A DNA stretch of 9,861 bases from Pseudomonadota bacterium. GTDB taxonomy: Bacteria > Pseudomonadota > Gammaproteobacteria > Burkholderiales > Burkholderiaceae_C. Shown here one piece after another: positions 1-9,861 of this stretch. The stretch's first letter is position 1; each line of letters begins with the position of its first letter. The translations under genes and the position numbers were made by a program. Below the pieces are notes generated by a model. That model did not search any database, was not told where the DNA came from, and saw only the letters and a list, made by a program, of their open reading frames with translations. Where the stretch lies: the NCBI GenBank assembly GCA_030918015.1, contig JAUPTP010000038.1, positions 1-9,861 of the forward strand, read 5' to 3'.

Positions 1-290
1 CGGCCGCGCCGTCCAGCCGCGACGAGCGCAAGGCCCAGGCGGCCGCGCGCATGAAGCTCGCCGAGCTCGCCAAGCCGCTGAAGAAGCGCCAGCAGCAGGC
101 CGAGCAGGCGCTGGAGACGGCCCAGGCCGAGCACGCCGCGCTGCTCGAGGCCATGGGCCGCGCCGACCTGAGCCCGGCCGCGCGCGCCGAGCAGGGCCGT
201 CGCCTCAAGGAACTCGACGAACGCATCGAGGCGCTCGAGATGGAATGGCTCGAGATCGGCGAGCAGATCGAGGCGCTGGCGGCCGGCTGA
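1..290 (+). CDS. ABC-F family ATPase, C-terminal end (YheS/Uup-like), partial at 5' side
   Basis: Only the last ~95 residues are present. The first full codon is at position 3, and the ATG at 51 is an internal Met, not a start. What is visible is a basic stretch (SSRDERKAQAAARMK) followed by a long charged helix pair rich in Gln, Glu, Ala and Leu, ending in a segment around EMEWLEIGEQIEAL. That layout matches the C-terminal coiled coil that follows the second ATPase domain in ABC-F proteins. The EMxWLE end especially resembles YheS. ABC-F proteins are soluble twin-ATPase factors that act on the ribosome and have no membrane domain. No Walker motifs lie inside the window, so the family call rests on the tail alone. 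Uup is the main alternative. The gene converges on the DUF2145 gene with 27 bp between the stop codons. Confidence 0.72.
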   Translation, partial: AAPSSRDERKAQAAARMKLAELAKPLKKRQQQAEQALETAQAEHAALLEAMGRADLSPAARAEQGRRLKELDERIEALEMEWLEIGEQIEALAAG

Positions 291-292
291 TC

Positions 293-305
293 GGCGTTCG
301 ACGCC
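293..305. terminator. Weak hairpin between convergent genes
   Basis: GGCGT-TCG-ACGCC forms a 5-bp stem with a 3-nt loop in the 27-bp gap between the ABC-F and DUF2145 stop codons. No T-run follows on either strand, so intrinsic termination is doubtful. In DNA this GC-rich such a stem can occur by chance. Confidence 0.2.
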
Positions 306-317
306 ACCGGCGGCCGC

Positions 318-1208
318 TCACTCCAGCGCGAACACCTCGTCGCCCGGCCCGGGCCGGCAGCCCTCGGCCACCGGCGTCCAGCCCCGGTGCAGCACCGCCC
401 GCGCGCCGGCATGGCAGAACTCCAGCCGCTCGGCCTGCGGCCAGCGCTGCCGCACGAAGGCCTCCAGCGAGGCCGGCAGGCTGACCTGCATGAGCCCGGC
501 CTGCCGGTCCTCGGCGGGATGGTCGTCATGGTGCAGCCAGGGCATCAGGCGCGTGAGATCGATCGCCCACAGCGGCAGCTCGATGCGGCTGGGCTGGTAG
601 CCGGCCTGGCGCAGCCAGGCCTGCGCCGCAGCCCGACCCGGCCCGGCACCGCCGGCGGCTGCGATCAGCTCGACCGCCCACTGGTTGCAGTTCTGGTAGC
701 GCGTCGCATAGGCATGGGCATTGGGGCTGTAGCGCTCGCCCAGCACCTCCAGGGAGCGCGCCGCGTCCAGCAGCGCCGCCTCCAGCGCGGCCTCTTCACC
801 CTGCGGCCACAGCACCACGGACAGGTAGCCCTGATCGGGATCGTCCACCCCGGCCAGGAAGCCGCCCAGGCCCTGATCGAAGATCTGCGCCTGCCCCGGC
901 TCGCACGCGTAGTAGAGCTGGCGCACCGACCACGGCCCGTCCGCGCTGGCACGCACGCTGAAGCCGGCGTGGGAATAGCGCTGATGGATGCGCCCCAGGT
1001 CCAGCCCGGAGCGCGAGACCAGCGCGACCCGGCGGCCGGAGCGCTCCAGCTCGGCGCGCACCCGCTCGGCCAGCGTCAGCACGCGACCCAGCGCCCGCGG
1101 CCCCGGATCGGCCGCGCGGGTGCACAGCCGCAAGCCCTCGGCCTGAACGGCGGGCGCGGCCATCAGCAGCGCGCCGGCCAGCAGCAGACCGGCCGCGCCG
1201 ATCCTCAC
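318..1208 (-). CDS. DUF2145 family exported protein, possible permuted papain-like hydrolase
   Basis: 296 residues. The first ~23 form a Sec signal peptide (MRIG, hydrophobic Ala/Leu core, cleavage near AVQA-EG), so the protein is probably periplasmic. The body carries the marks I associate with DUF2145 (PF09916): VALVSRSGLDL (61-71), RYSHAGFSV (77-85), WSVRQLYYAC (93-102), IFDQGLGGF (109-117), LSVVLWP (129-135) and RYQNCNQWAVEL (170-181). The function is unknown. I infer that His80 in the SHAGF strand and Cys174 in NCNQW could be a catalytic pair in the order (His before Cys) of circularly permuted NlpC/P60 or YiiX-like folds. The start is GTG at 1208, overlapping the TGA of the upstream gene (GTGA), which implies translational coupling. 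A weak CAGG lies a few bases upstream. Four more cysteines (29, 102, 265, 284) could allow disulfides. The family call is firm and the enzyme idea is not. Confidence 0.85.
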   Translation of the reverse strand: MRIGAAGLLLAGALLMAAPAVQAEGLRLCTRAADPGPRALGRVLTLAERVRAELERSGRRVALVSRSGLDLGRIHQRYSHAGFSVRASADGPWSVRQLYYACEPGQAQIFDQGLGGFLAGVDDPDQGYLSVVLWPQGEEAALEAALLDAARSLEVLGERYSPNAHAYATRYQNCNQWAVELIAAAGGAGPGRAAAQAWLRQAGYQPSRIELPLWAIDLTRLMPWLHHDDHPAEDRQAGLMQVSLPASLEAFVRQRWPQAERLEFCHAGARAVLHRGWTPVAEGCRPGPGDEVFALE

Positions 1209-1690
1209 AGGGTGACCTGGCGCGACCCGAGTTCGCGGTGGCGCGCGTCGTCGAGCACCAGGAAGAAGGGATCATCCACGCCGGCGCGGGCCAGCGCGAA
1301 GCCCCAGCCCTGGCGGCGCACATCCAGCCGGTCGCCGGCGGCGAGCACCTGATGCCGGGCCAGCGCGCGCGGCAGGCGCAGCACCAGCTCGGTGCCGTCC
1401 GCCTCGGCCTGCAGGGTCAGCGCCAGCAGCTCACGGCCGTCGGGAGACGCCTCGGCGGGCAGTTCGGCCACATCGAGGATGCGCCACTGGCCGGCGGCCA
1501 GGTCGTTGCGCGAGGAGCTGTTGCTCGACTGGCCGATCGAGTTCGAGGCGCTGCTCGTGGCCGAGGAGGCGCTGTCGGACGCCGAGGAGGCCGCCGTGCT
1601 GGCCGCCTGGGCGGTCGCGGCAATGCCGGCGGCCAGCGCCAGGCCGATCAGCGGGGAGAAAGCGCAGCGGAAAGACAGGGATTGCTTCAT
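1205..1690 (-). CDS. Small exported protein with Ser-rich N-terminal segment, unknown function
   Basis: 161 residues starting at ATG 1690. Residues 1-29 are a clear signal peptide (MKQSLSFR, hydrophobic core LIGLALAAGIAA, cleavage after AQA). Residues 30-60 are low complexity, almost only Ser, Ala, Thr and Asn. From about 65 to 161 there is a compact beta-like domain with short hydrophobic strands such as QWRILDVAEL, ELLALTLQAE, ELVLRLPRAL, GFALARAG and PFFLVLDD. I recognise no named domain. The frame stays open far upstream, but the longer form would remove the signal peptide from the N-terminus, so 1690 is preferred. No Shine-Dalgarno sequence is evident. The stop overlaps the DUF2145 start by 4 bp, so the two are almost certainly cotranscribed and may act together outside the cytoplasm, for example as a surface or cell-wall factor and its partner. 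Confidence 0.8.
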   Translation of the reverse strand: MKQSLSFRCAFSPLIGLALAAGIAATAQAASTAASSASDSASSATSSASNSIGQSSNSSSRNDLAAGQWRILDVAELPAEASPDGRELLALTLQAEADGTELVLRLPRALARHQVLAAGDRLDVRRQGWGFALARAGVDDPFFLVLDDARHRELGSRQVTL

Positions 1691-1808
1691 GCGTGACACG
1701 TTAGCAGGGAAAGCGAGAGGTCGACTCGCCGACGAATGCGGTGAACGCCACCGACTTCGGTTAGTGTCACACCCCTTCGTCCGATCTTCATTTCTGCCCC
1801 GTCCCGAC
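1691..1808. promoter_or_regulatory. Divergent intergenic region between the Ser-rich/DUF2145 unit and the endonuclease gene
   Basis: This 118-bp gap must hold the promoters for both directions. I found no convincing sigma-70 pair. On the minus strand TCGACC, 15 bases, then TAACGT just before the ATG is only a poor match. The gap holds two copies of the motif GTG-A/T-CAC, at 1693-1699 and 1764-1770, and a 12-bp dyad at 1750-1761. These are candidate operator sites. The exact start of the endonuclease gene also affects where this region ends. Confidence 0.5.
1750..1761. promoter_or_regulatory. Candidate operator dyad ACCGA-CT-TCGGT
   Basis: Two perfect 5-bp arms are separated by CT, located 59 bp upstream of the ATG of the Ser-rich gene and 47 bp upstream of the GTG of the endonuclease gene. 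It touches one of the GTGTCAC motifs (1764-1770). The position suits a repressor or activator site serving both genes, but there is only one copy and no matching regulator is encoded nearby. Confidence 0.25.
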
Positions 1809-2631
1809 GTGTTCCCGATCCGCCTTGCCCTGTCCTGCCTGGCCTGCGCCGGCCTGCTGCTGTCCGCGCCCGCCCCGGCCTTCGACTCGCCCTTCCGCTC
1901 CTTCCTGCCCAGGTCGGCACAGAAGCCCGAGGCGCCCGCCACCCCCTCGCCTGGCGCCACGCTGGGCTACCCCGGCGACAGCAGCCGCTGCCCGCAGTTC
2001 TTCCCGCAGAAGCGCCTGCTGCCGCGCCTGGATGTCTCGCCGCAGCGCCGCCTGCGCGAGGTCTGCTTCGATGCCTTCGTGTCGCTGCACTCGGGCCAGA
2101 GCCGCACGCCGGTGCTGGTGATCGAGCGCCTGACCCGGCGCCAGCTCACCGACGCCCGCGACGAGGAGCGCACCAACCGCTTCTATGCGGAAGCGCGGCT
2201 GCCTTCGGCCGAACGCGCCACGCCGGACGACTACCGCAACTCCGGCTTCGACCGCGGCCACATGGCCCCGGCCGCGGACATGCCCACCGCGCAGGCGATG
2301 GCGCAGAGCTTCTCGATGGCCAACATGGTGCCGCAGGCGCCGCAGAACAACCGCGGCCCCTGGGCCGACATCGAGAAGGACACGCGCCGCTATGTGCTGC
2401 GCAGCCGCGGCGCGGTGCAGGTCTACACCGGCGTGATGTTCCCCGCCCGGCCGCGCACCATCGGTGACAACCAGGTCTGGGTGCCGGCCCAGCTCTACAA
2501 GCTGGTCTACGACGAGAGCGAGAACCGCGCCTGGGCCCACTGGATCGACAACAGCAACGACGCCTCGTCGTCGCGGCCGATCTCCTACGCCGAGCTGGTC
2601 AAGCGCACCGGCATCGAGTTTCTTCCGGGAC

Positions 2632-2648
<17 letters not shown>
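1809..2648 (+). CDS. Exported DNA/RNA non-specific endonuclease (NucA/EndA-like, beta-beta-alpha-metal)
   Basis: 279 residues from GTG 1809, chosen because it puts a signal peptide at the very N-terminus (VFPIRLALSCLACAGLLLSA, cleavage near APAPA-F). Upstream in-frame starts (ATG 1689, GTG 1764) would bury that signal behind a polar extension. No strong ribosome site is seen for any of them. The active site is complete: DRGH at 148-151 with His151 as general base, Asn172 in NMVPQ, Asn181 as the metal-binding Asn in NNRGPW, and Glu189 eight residues later. This spacing matches Serratia nuclease His89/Asn110/Asn119/Glu127. The enzyme should cut DNA and RNA with a Mg-type metal ion in the periplasm or outside the cell, for nutrient recovery or competition. 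Cys61 and Cys86 could form a disulfide. No inhibitor gene is adjacent, consistent with activity only after export. The 3' end overlaps the kinase gene tail to tail by 17 bp. Confidence 0.9.
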
Positions 2649-6454
<3,806 letters not shown>

Positions 6455-6471
<17 letters not shown>

Positions 6472-7816
6472 CGCCCTGACCGGCGGACGCCGGCTCCGAT
6501 CGGTCCGCCGCCGTCGCGGGGGTCGACGCGGGCGCAGGTCCGGCGGTCGAGGCGATGCGCGAGGCCGAGGCCGCCGTCAGCCCGGCCACGCGGAACTCGG
6601 AGAGCACCGCATCGAGACCTCGGGCCTGCTCGGCCAGGGTGTCGGCGATGGCGAAGGTCTCCGCGGCGAGCTGCAGGTTCTCGCGGGAGGTCTCGCGCAG
6701 CGTGAACAGCGTGTCGCGCATCGCCAGCAGCCCGTCGGCATGCTCGTTGGTGTCGGCCGACAGGTTGTGGAAGGTGGTGTCGACCCGGCTGACCGCCTCG
6801 CTGAGGCGCTCGATCGTCGTGCCGGCCACCGAGGCCAGCGCGCTGCCCTCGGTGGAGGCGGTGACCGAGGCCTGGATCAGGCCCTTGATCTCGGCGGCCG
6901 CCTGCGTGACCCGCTGCGCGAGCGTGCGCACCTCCGAGGCGACGACCGCGAAGCCGCGGCCCTGCTCGCCAGCCCGCGCGGCCTCCACCGCCGCGTTGAG
7001 CGCCAGGATGTTGGTCTGGAAAGCGATGCCGTCGATCACGCCGATGATGTCGGTGATGCGCCGAGAGTCCGCATCGATGCGATGCATCTGCGCCACCATG
7101 CGCGCGACGATCTCGCCGCCCTCGCGCGCCAGCACGGTGGCGGACTGGGCGGTGGCACGGGCCGCCATGGCCGCGCTTGCGCTGTCCTTGACGATGACGG
7201 CGATCTGGTCGAGCGAGATGGCCACGTCGCCGAGCTCGCGCGCGGCCTGCTCGCTGCGGTCGCCCAGGCGCTGGCCGCTGTCCTGCAGCGTCGCGGCCGA
7301 CTCGCCCGCCGACTGCGCGGAGCTGCGGGCCTGGGCCAGCATCTGGCCCACGCGCTCCTGCACATCCTTGAGACGCTGACCCAGCGGGGTCTCGGCACGC
7401 AGCACCGACAGGTTCAGGTGGATGCGCCCCGATCGCCCCATCGCCTTCACGAGGAAGTCGACGTCGAACAGGGCCCGGGCCTGCCGGGAACGCCCGAAGG
7501 CATCGAACGCGCCGCAGGCCGCCTGGAACAGCGCCAGCAGCTGCCACGGCAAGGCCGCCTCCATCGCACTGGCCTGCAGCGCCGCCGCCTGGATCAGCCC
7601 TGCAGCCAGGGGCAGCGGCCAACGCTGCAGCAGCACCAGCATCATCGGCAGCATCGCTCCGGGCACGGCCGCCAGTGCCTGACGAGGCGCCAGCACAGGC
7701 CAGGCGGCGGCGGCGGCCACGGCCAGCCCGGCCAGCGCCAGGACGACACGCGAAGCGCGTGATGCAGCGAACAGGCGATCGACCCGGTGCACCCAGGGAG
7801 AAGATGACGAATCCAT
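6455..7816 (-). CDS. Methyl-accepting chemotaxis protein without periplasmic sensor or HAMP domain
   Basis: 453 residues from ATG 7816. The frame extends upstream, to an ATG at 7906 and beyond, but the extension is polar and crosses the divergent promoter region, so 7816 is preferred. The hydrophobic N-terminal part holds two to four closely spaced membrane segments (~22-43, ~48-65, possibly ~67-84 and ~91-107) with only short loops, so there is no room for a periplasmic ligand domain. Residues 108-150 form a connector ([27 protein letters not shown]) where HAMP would normally sit. From ~150 to ~410 is the coiled-coil signalling domain with the nearly invariant hairpin tip around residues 258-302 ([28 protein letters not shown]). 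The Ala/Pro/Thr-rich tail ends in VVEFF, faintly like the NWETF CheR/CheB tether but lacking its Trp. It should control a CheA-CheW complex or a related kinase. None is encoded in the window, but a hybrid kinase follows directly in the same operon. Confidence 0.92.
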
Positions 7817-7951
7817 GGAGCGTGCAGCGTAGGCCGGGGCCACGGATTCGTTCGCGCGAACAGCCGCGCGGGCTTGCGCCTGTTCTCTCCATCGGGCCCG
7901 GCCCATGTCTCTAGAGTGAACCGTGCCCGACTTCCGAACGGAATCCTGCGA
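7817..7951. promoter_or_regulatory. Divergent intergenic region between chemoreceptor operon and CheY-like gene
   Basis: The 135-bp gap serves both directions. On the plus strand TAGAGT at 7912-7917 is a possible -10 box, 34 bp before the receiver ATG, but there is no good -35 at the right distance. A short palindrome, CTCTAGAG (7909-7916), overlaps it. For the chemoreceptor no clear -10/-35 pair or Shine-Dalgarno sequence is seen. The region also holds the perfect palindrome listed separately. Shared control of the two transcripts is likely from the layout. Confidence 0.5.
7850..7861. promoter_or_regulatory. Perfect 12-bp palindrome GTTCGCGCGAAC, candidate operator
   Basis: All 12 bases are self-complementary. 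The site ends 33 bp upstream of the chemoreceptor ATG and 90 bp before the receiver ATG, a usual place for a dimeric regulator to act on the minus-strand operon. It has not been tied to a known regulator. CG-rich palindromes are fairly frequent in such DNA, so confidence is modest. Confidence 0.35.
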
Positions 7952-8314
7952 ATGAAGAGTGTCCTCGTCATCGACGATCAACCCGAGATCCGCGAGCTGA
8001 TCCGGCTGACCCTGGAGATCGAGGACTTCACCGTCCACGAAGCCGGCGACGGCCAGTCCGGCCTGGACAGCGCCGTGACGCTGCGGCCGGACCTGGTGCT
8101 GCTCGATGTCATGATGCCCGGCGGACTGGACGGCTTTGCCGTCTGCCAGCGCCTGCGCGGCCATGCCACGCTGCACCGCACGCCGATCGTGATGCTCACC
8201 TCCCGCAGCGATGCCGCCGATCGGCGCCGGGGCCTGGAGGTCGGCGCCAGCGCGTTCCTGACCAAGCCGTTCAGCCCGCGTCAGCTGCTGTCGGTGGTGA
8301 GCCGACTGGCCTGA
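7952..8314 (+). CDS. Single-domain CheY-like response regulator
   Basis: 120 residues from ATG 7952, chosen because [10 protein letters not shown] is the normal first strand of a receiver. The frame is open upstream, but the extra residues are unlike the family. ACGGAA about 9 bases before the ATG is a weak ribosome site. The fold is a bare receiver: acidic pair Asp8/Asp9, phosphoacceptor Asp52 ([10 protein letters not shown]), Thr83 (VMLTS) and Lys105 (LTKPF), all intact. There is no DNA-binding or enzymatic output domain, so it acts by binding a partner or as a phosphate shuttle. It is divergent from the chemoreceptor-kinase operon, which suggests phosphate comes from the HPt domain of that kinase (His1200) or from a CheA elsewhere. 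The [17 protein letters not shown] start is more like PilH/DivK-type single receivers than flagellar CheY. That last comparison is an impression, not a measured result. Confidence 0.92.
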   Translation: MKSVLVIDDQPEIRELIRLTLEIEDFTVHEAGDGQSGLDSAVTLRPDLVLLDVMMPGGLDGFAVCQRLRGHATLHRTPIVMLTSRSDAADRRRGLEVGASAFLTKPFSPRQLLSVVSRLA

Positions 8315-8330
8315 GCGCCGCTCGGCTCAC
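8297..8330. terminator. Stem-loop between convergent genes, spanning both stop codons
   Basis: GTGAGCCGA (8297-8305) pairs perfectly with TCGGCTCAC (8322-8330), a 9-bp stem with a 16-nt loop. The receiver's TGA (8312-8314) lies in the loop and the exoprotein's stop (8327-8329) lies in the stem. Being symmetric, it could end transcription in both directions. No T-run follows on either strand, so it is not a textbook intrinsic terminator. Confidence 0.4.
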
Positions 8331-9861
8331 TCCTGGGCGGCCCACAGCGTGGGCTGCTGGAGCCGCACGATCCTCTTGTTCTGGCCGACCGCCACCAGCA
8401 CCTCCAGCGGCCAGGCCTGCGGCGGCGCGCTCAGGAAGGAGAGGCTGCCGGTCAGCGGGTCATAGCGCACCCATTGCGGCAGCGGCGAGCCATCCGTCAG
8501 CGTCACCCGCACGGGATCCTGCGGGGTCGACTGATCCAGGACCACCGGCGGCAACGCCACCCGCAGCGCTCCCGGAAAGAGCGGATTGAAGCCCGCAGGC
8601 AGCATCACCTGCACCAGCGAGGCCTCGTTGCGCGACGCCTGCAGCGTCACGCCGGCAGTCGGCTCCAGCATCACCATGGCCTCGGCCATCGCGGGCAGCG
8701 CTTCGATCGGCACCGGATTCGGAGCTTCGCGAAGCGGGGTCACGGTCACGAAGGCCGTGGCTGGCGTGGCCTCGCCGGTCACGGCGGGTGCCACCGGCAC
8801 CGGGGTCACCACGGCGACCGGGGTGTCGGCGCCTCCCGCTGCGGGACTCGTCACGACAGTCGTCACGACAGGTGTGTCGCCACCGCCGGCCGTGGTGCTG
8901 CCGCCCGCCCCGACCACCGTGGCCGCCAGGATGGCCGCCTGGGCCTGGCTGCTGCTCACCACATAGTTGCCCGCATCCGCACCACTGAGCGTGTTGCTCA
9001 CGAAGACGGTCTTGCCCGTCCCCACCTGAGGATCGGCGAACGCCCCGGTCTGCGAAGCCAACGTCACCGCATCGCCACCCAGCGCGCCCGCGATCACCCC
9101 GCCCGAGACCGTCGCCGCAGTCGTCGCGTCGTACACCTTGTCTGCCGCCGTCGTGCCCAGCACCGTCAGCGTCGCCGGCGTGATGCTGGCGCGGGTCGTG
9201 TCCAGAGTCGCCACGTAGTTGCCCGCATCTGCGCCCGCAAACGTGCTGGTGATGCTCACCGTTTTGCCAGCACCCACGTTCTTGTCCGCGAATGCACCCG
9301 TCTGAGTGGCCAGCGTCACCGCATCCCCGGCCAGCACGCCCGAGAGCGTGCCGCCCGAGACCGTCGCCGCGGTCGTCGCGTCGTACACCTTGTCCTGCGC
9401 CGTCGTGCCCGAGACTGTCAGCGTCGCCGCCGTGATGGTCGCCGTCGTCGTCTGGCTGGGGTTGCCCAGCATGTAGTTGCCGGCATCCGCGCCCGCCACG
9501 CTGTTGGCCACCGTCACCGTCTTGCCCGTGCCGACGTTCTTGTCGGCGAACGCGCCGCTCTGCGACAGCGTCACCGCATCGCCGCTGATCAGCCCGGAGA
9601 GCACCCCGCCCGAGACCGTCGCGGCGGTCGTCGCGTCGTAGACCTTGTTCGCGGCCGTCGTGCCCGCCACCGTCAGCGTCGCCGCCGTGATGGCCGCGCT
9701 GCTCGTCTGGCTGGCGTTGCTCAGCATGTAGTTACCGGCATCCGCGCCCGCCACGCTGTTGACCACCGTCACCGTCTTGCCCGTGCCGACGTTCTTGTCG
9801 GCGAACGCGCCGCTCTGCGACAGCGTCACTGCATCGCCGCTGATCACGCCAGACAGCATGC
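8327..9861 (-). CDS. Large repeat exoprotein (filamentous-haemagglutinin-like), C-terminal part, YDG repeats
   Basis: The reading frame runs off the right end. The Met at 9859 is inside a repeat and is not the start, so the N-terminus and any secretion signal are missing. The visible 510 residues (numbered from that Met) begin with three complete and one partial repeat of 84-85 residues. Each has KVYDATTAATVSGG, GDAVTL, GAFADKNVGTGKTV and GADAGNY, the pattern of YDG domains seen in long secreted adhesins. Here every copy reads YDA instead of YDG. Residues ~316-400 are a Pro/Thr/Val/Gly linker. Residues ~415-505 look like a terminal Ig/cadherin-like domain (LPQWVRYDPLTGSLSF resembles He_PIG LPxWLxFDxxTGxxSG). 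There is no C-terminal membrane barrel or sorting signal. By analogy it is a two-partner-secreted or type I secreted adhesin acting at the cell surface. The secretion route and exact role cannot be told from this part. Confidence 0.85.
   Translation of the reverse strand, partial: MLSGVISGDAVTLSQSGAFADKNVGTGKTVTVVNSVAGADAGNYMLSNASQTSSAAITAATLTVAGTTAANKVYDATTAATVSGGVLSGLISGDAVTLSQSGAFADKNVGTGKTVTVANSVAGADAGNYMLGNPSQTTTATITAATLTVSGTTAQDKVYDATTAATVSGGTLSGVLAGDAVTLATQTGAFADKNVGAGKTVSITSTFAGADAGNYVATLDTTRASITPATLTVLGTTAADKVYDATTAATVSGGVIAGALGGDAVTLASQTGAFADPQVGTGKTVFVSNTLSGADAGNYVVSSSQAQAAILAATVVGAGGSTTAGGGDTPVVTTVVTSPAAGGADTPVAVVTPVPVAPAVTGEATPATAFVTVTPLREAPNPVPIEALPAMAEAMVMLEPTAGVTLQASRNEASLVQVMLPAGFNPLFPGALRVALPPVVLDQSTPQDPVRVTLTDGSPLPQWVRYDPLTGSLSFLSAPPQAWPLEVLVAVGQNKRIVRLQQPTLWAAQE
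8848..8871. repeat. 12-bp tandem duplication in the exoprotein linker
   Basis: TCGTCACGACAG occurs twice in direct succession (8848-8859, 8860-8871). In the gene direction it encodes the doubled VVTTVVT segment of the Pro/Thr/Val-rich linker. A duplication of 12 bases keeps the frame, as expected for an elastic linker changing by slippage. Confidence 0.7.
8921..9861 (-). repeat. Tandem YDG-type repeats, 252-255 bp per unit
   Basis: Reading in gene direction, the units are 9861-9680 (partial), 9679-9425 (255 bp), 9424-9173 (252 bp) and 9172-8921 (252 bp). The partial unit and the first full unit are very close at DNA level: the block starting at 9723 matches the block starting at 9468 with only scattered substitutions over ~120 bases, an exact offset of 255. 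Units nearer the C-terminus are more diverged, and the last has FADPQVG for FADKNVG. Such arrays gain or lose units by recombination or slippage and are prone to assembly error. Confidence 0.9.

Noticed and set aside
387..1696. Plus-strand open frames opposite the DUF2145 and Ser-rich genes
   Set aside because: They have low-complexity, Arg/Gln/His-rich translations without motifs; the minus-strand genes have signal peptides and family motifs.
1392..1808. Longer form of the endonuclease starting at 1392 or 1689
   Set aside because: The extra residues are antisense of the Ser-rich gene or polar leader. GTG 1809 gives a proper signal peptide.
1691..1960. Longer form of the Ser-rich protein starting at 1960
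   Set aside because: It would put ~90 Arg/Gly-rich residues before a clear signal peptide and would run antisense through the start of the endonuclease gene.
7817..8176. N-terminal extension of the chemoreceptor up to 8176, across the receiver gene
   Set aside because: The extension is polar and reads as the antisense of the receiver coding sequence. ATG 7816 places the membrane segments near the N-terminus, as expected.
8586..8988. Plus-strand open frames opposite the exoprotein linker
   Set aside because: They are complements of the Pro/Thr/Val-rich linker; the repeats and terminal domain on the minus strand fix the coding frame.
8921..9861. Regular ~255-bp repeats considered as a CRISPR-like or non-coding satellite array
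   Set aside because: The units are in frame, multiples of three, and encode a known type of extracellular repeat domain; there are no short palindromic repeats with unique spacers.

Overview
The window reads as a chromosomal segment of a very GC-rich betaproteobacterium, most likely Burkholderiales of the Leptothrix/Sphaerotilus/Rubrivivax type. This is inferred from the strong G/C bias at third codon positions, the DUF2145 gene with its Ser-rich partner, the style of the chemoreceptor and the YDG-repeat exoprotein. No RNA gene, insertion sequence, CRISPR array or phage gene was seen. Genes are packed tightly, and three adjacent pairs overlap.

Layout. (1) 1-290, plus strand: C-terminal end of an ABC-F ATPase (YheS/Uup type). 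(2) 318-1690, minus strand: a two-gene unit of exported proteins, a small Ser-rich protein followed by a DUF2145 protein, joined by a GTGA start/stop overlap. (3) 1691-1808: divergent control region. (4) 1809-2648, plus strand: an exported DNA/RNA non-specific endonuclease with a complete DRGH active site. It overlaps the next gene tail to tail by 17 bp. (5) 2632-7816, minus strand: a signalling operon with a HAMP-less methyl-accepting chemotaxis protein followed by a very large hybrid histidine kinase (two membrane helices, four PAS domains, HisKA/HATPase, two receivers, HPt). (6) 7817-7951: divergent control region with a perfect 12-bp palindrome. (7) 7952-8314, plus strand: a stand-alone CheY-like receiver. 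(8) 8327-9861, minus strand: the C-terminal part of a large repeat exoprotein (YDG repeats of about 85 residues, Pro/Thr/Val-rich linker, cadherin/Ig-like terminal domain) that continues beyond the window.

How the genes may work together. The chemoreceptor, hybrid kinase and divergent receiver look like one signalling locus. The kinase carries a full internal His-Asp-His relay, and its HPt could pass phosphate to the small receiver. Both membrane proteins have almost no periplasmic sensing region, so they probably read an intracellular or membrane state. The adjacent exoprotein makes surface attachment a plausible but unproven output. The DUF2145 protein has His and Cys motifs arranged as in circularly permuted papain-like (NlpC/P60-type) enzymes, which is the most testable unexplored enzyme idea in the window.
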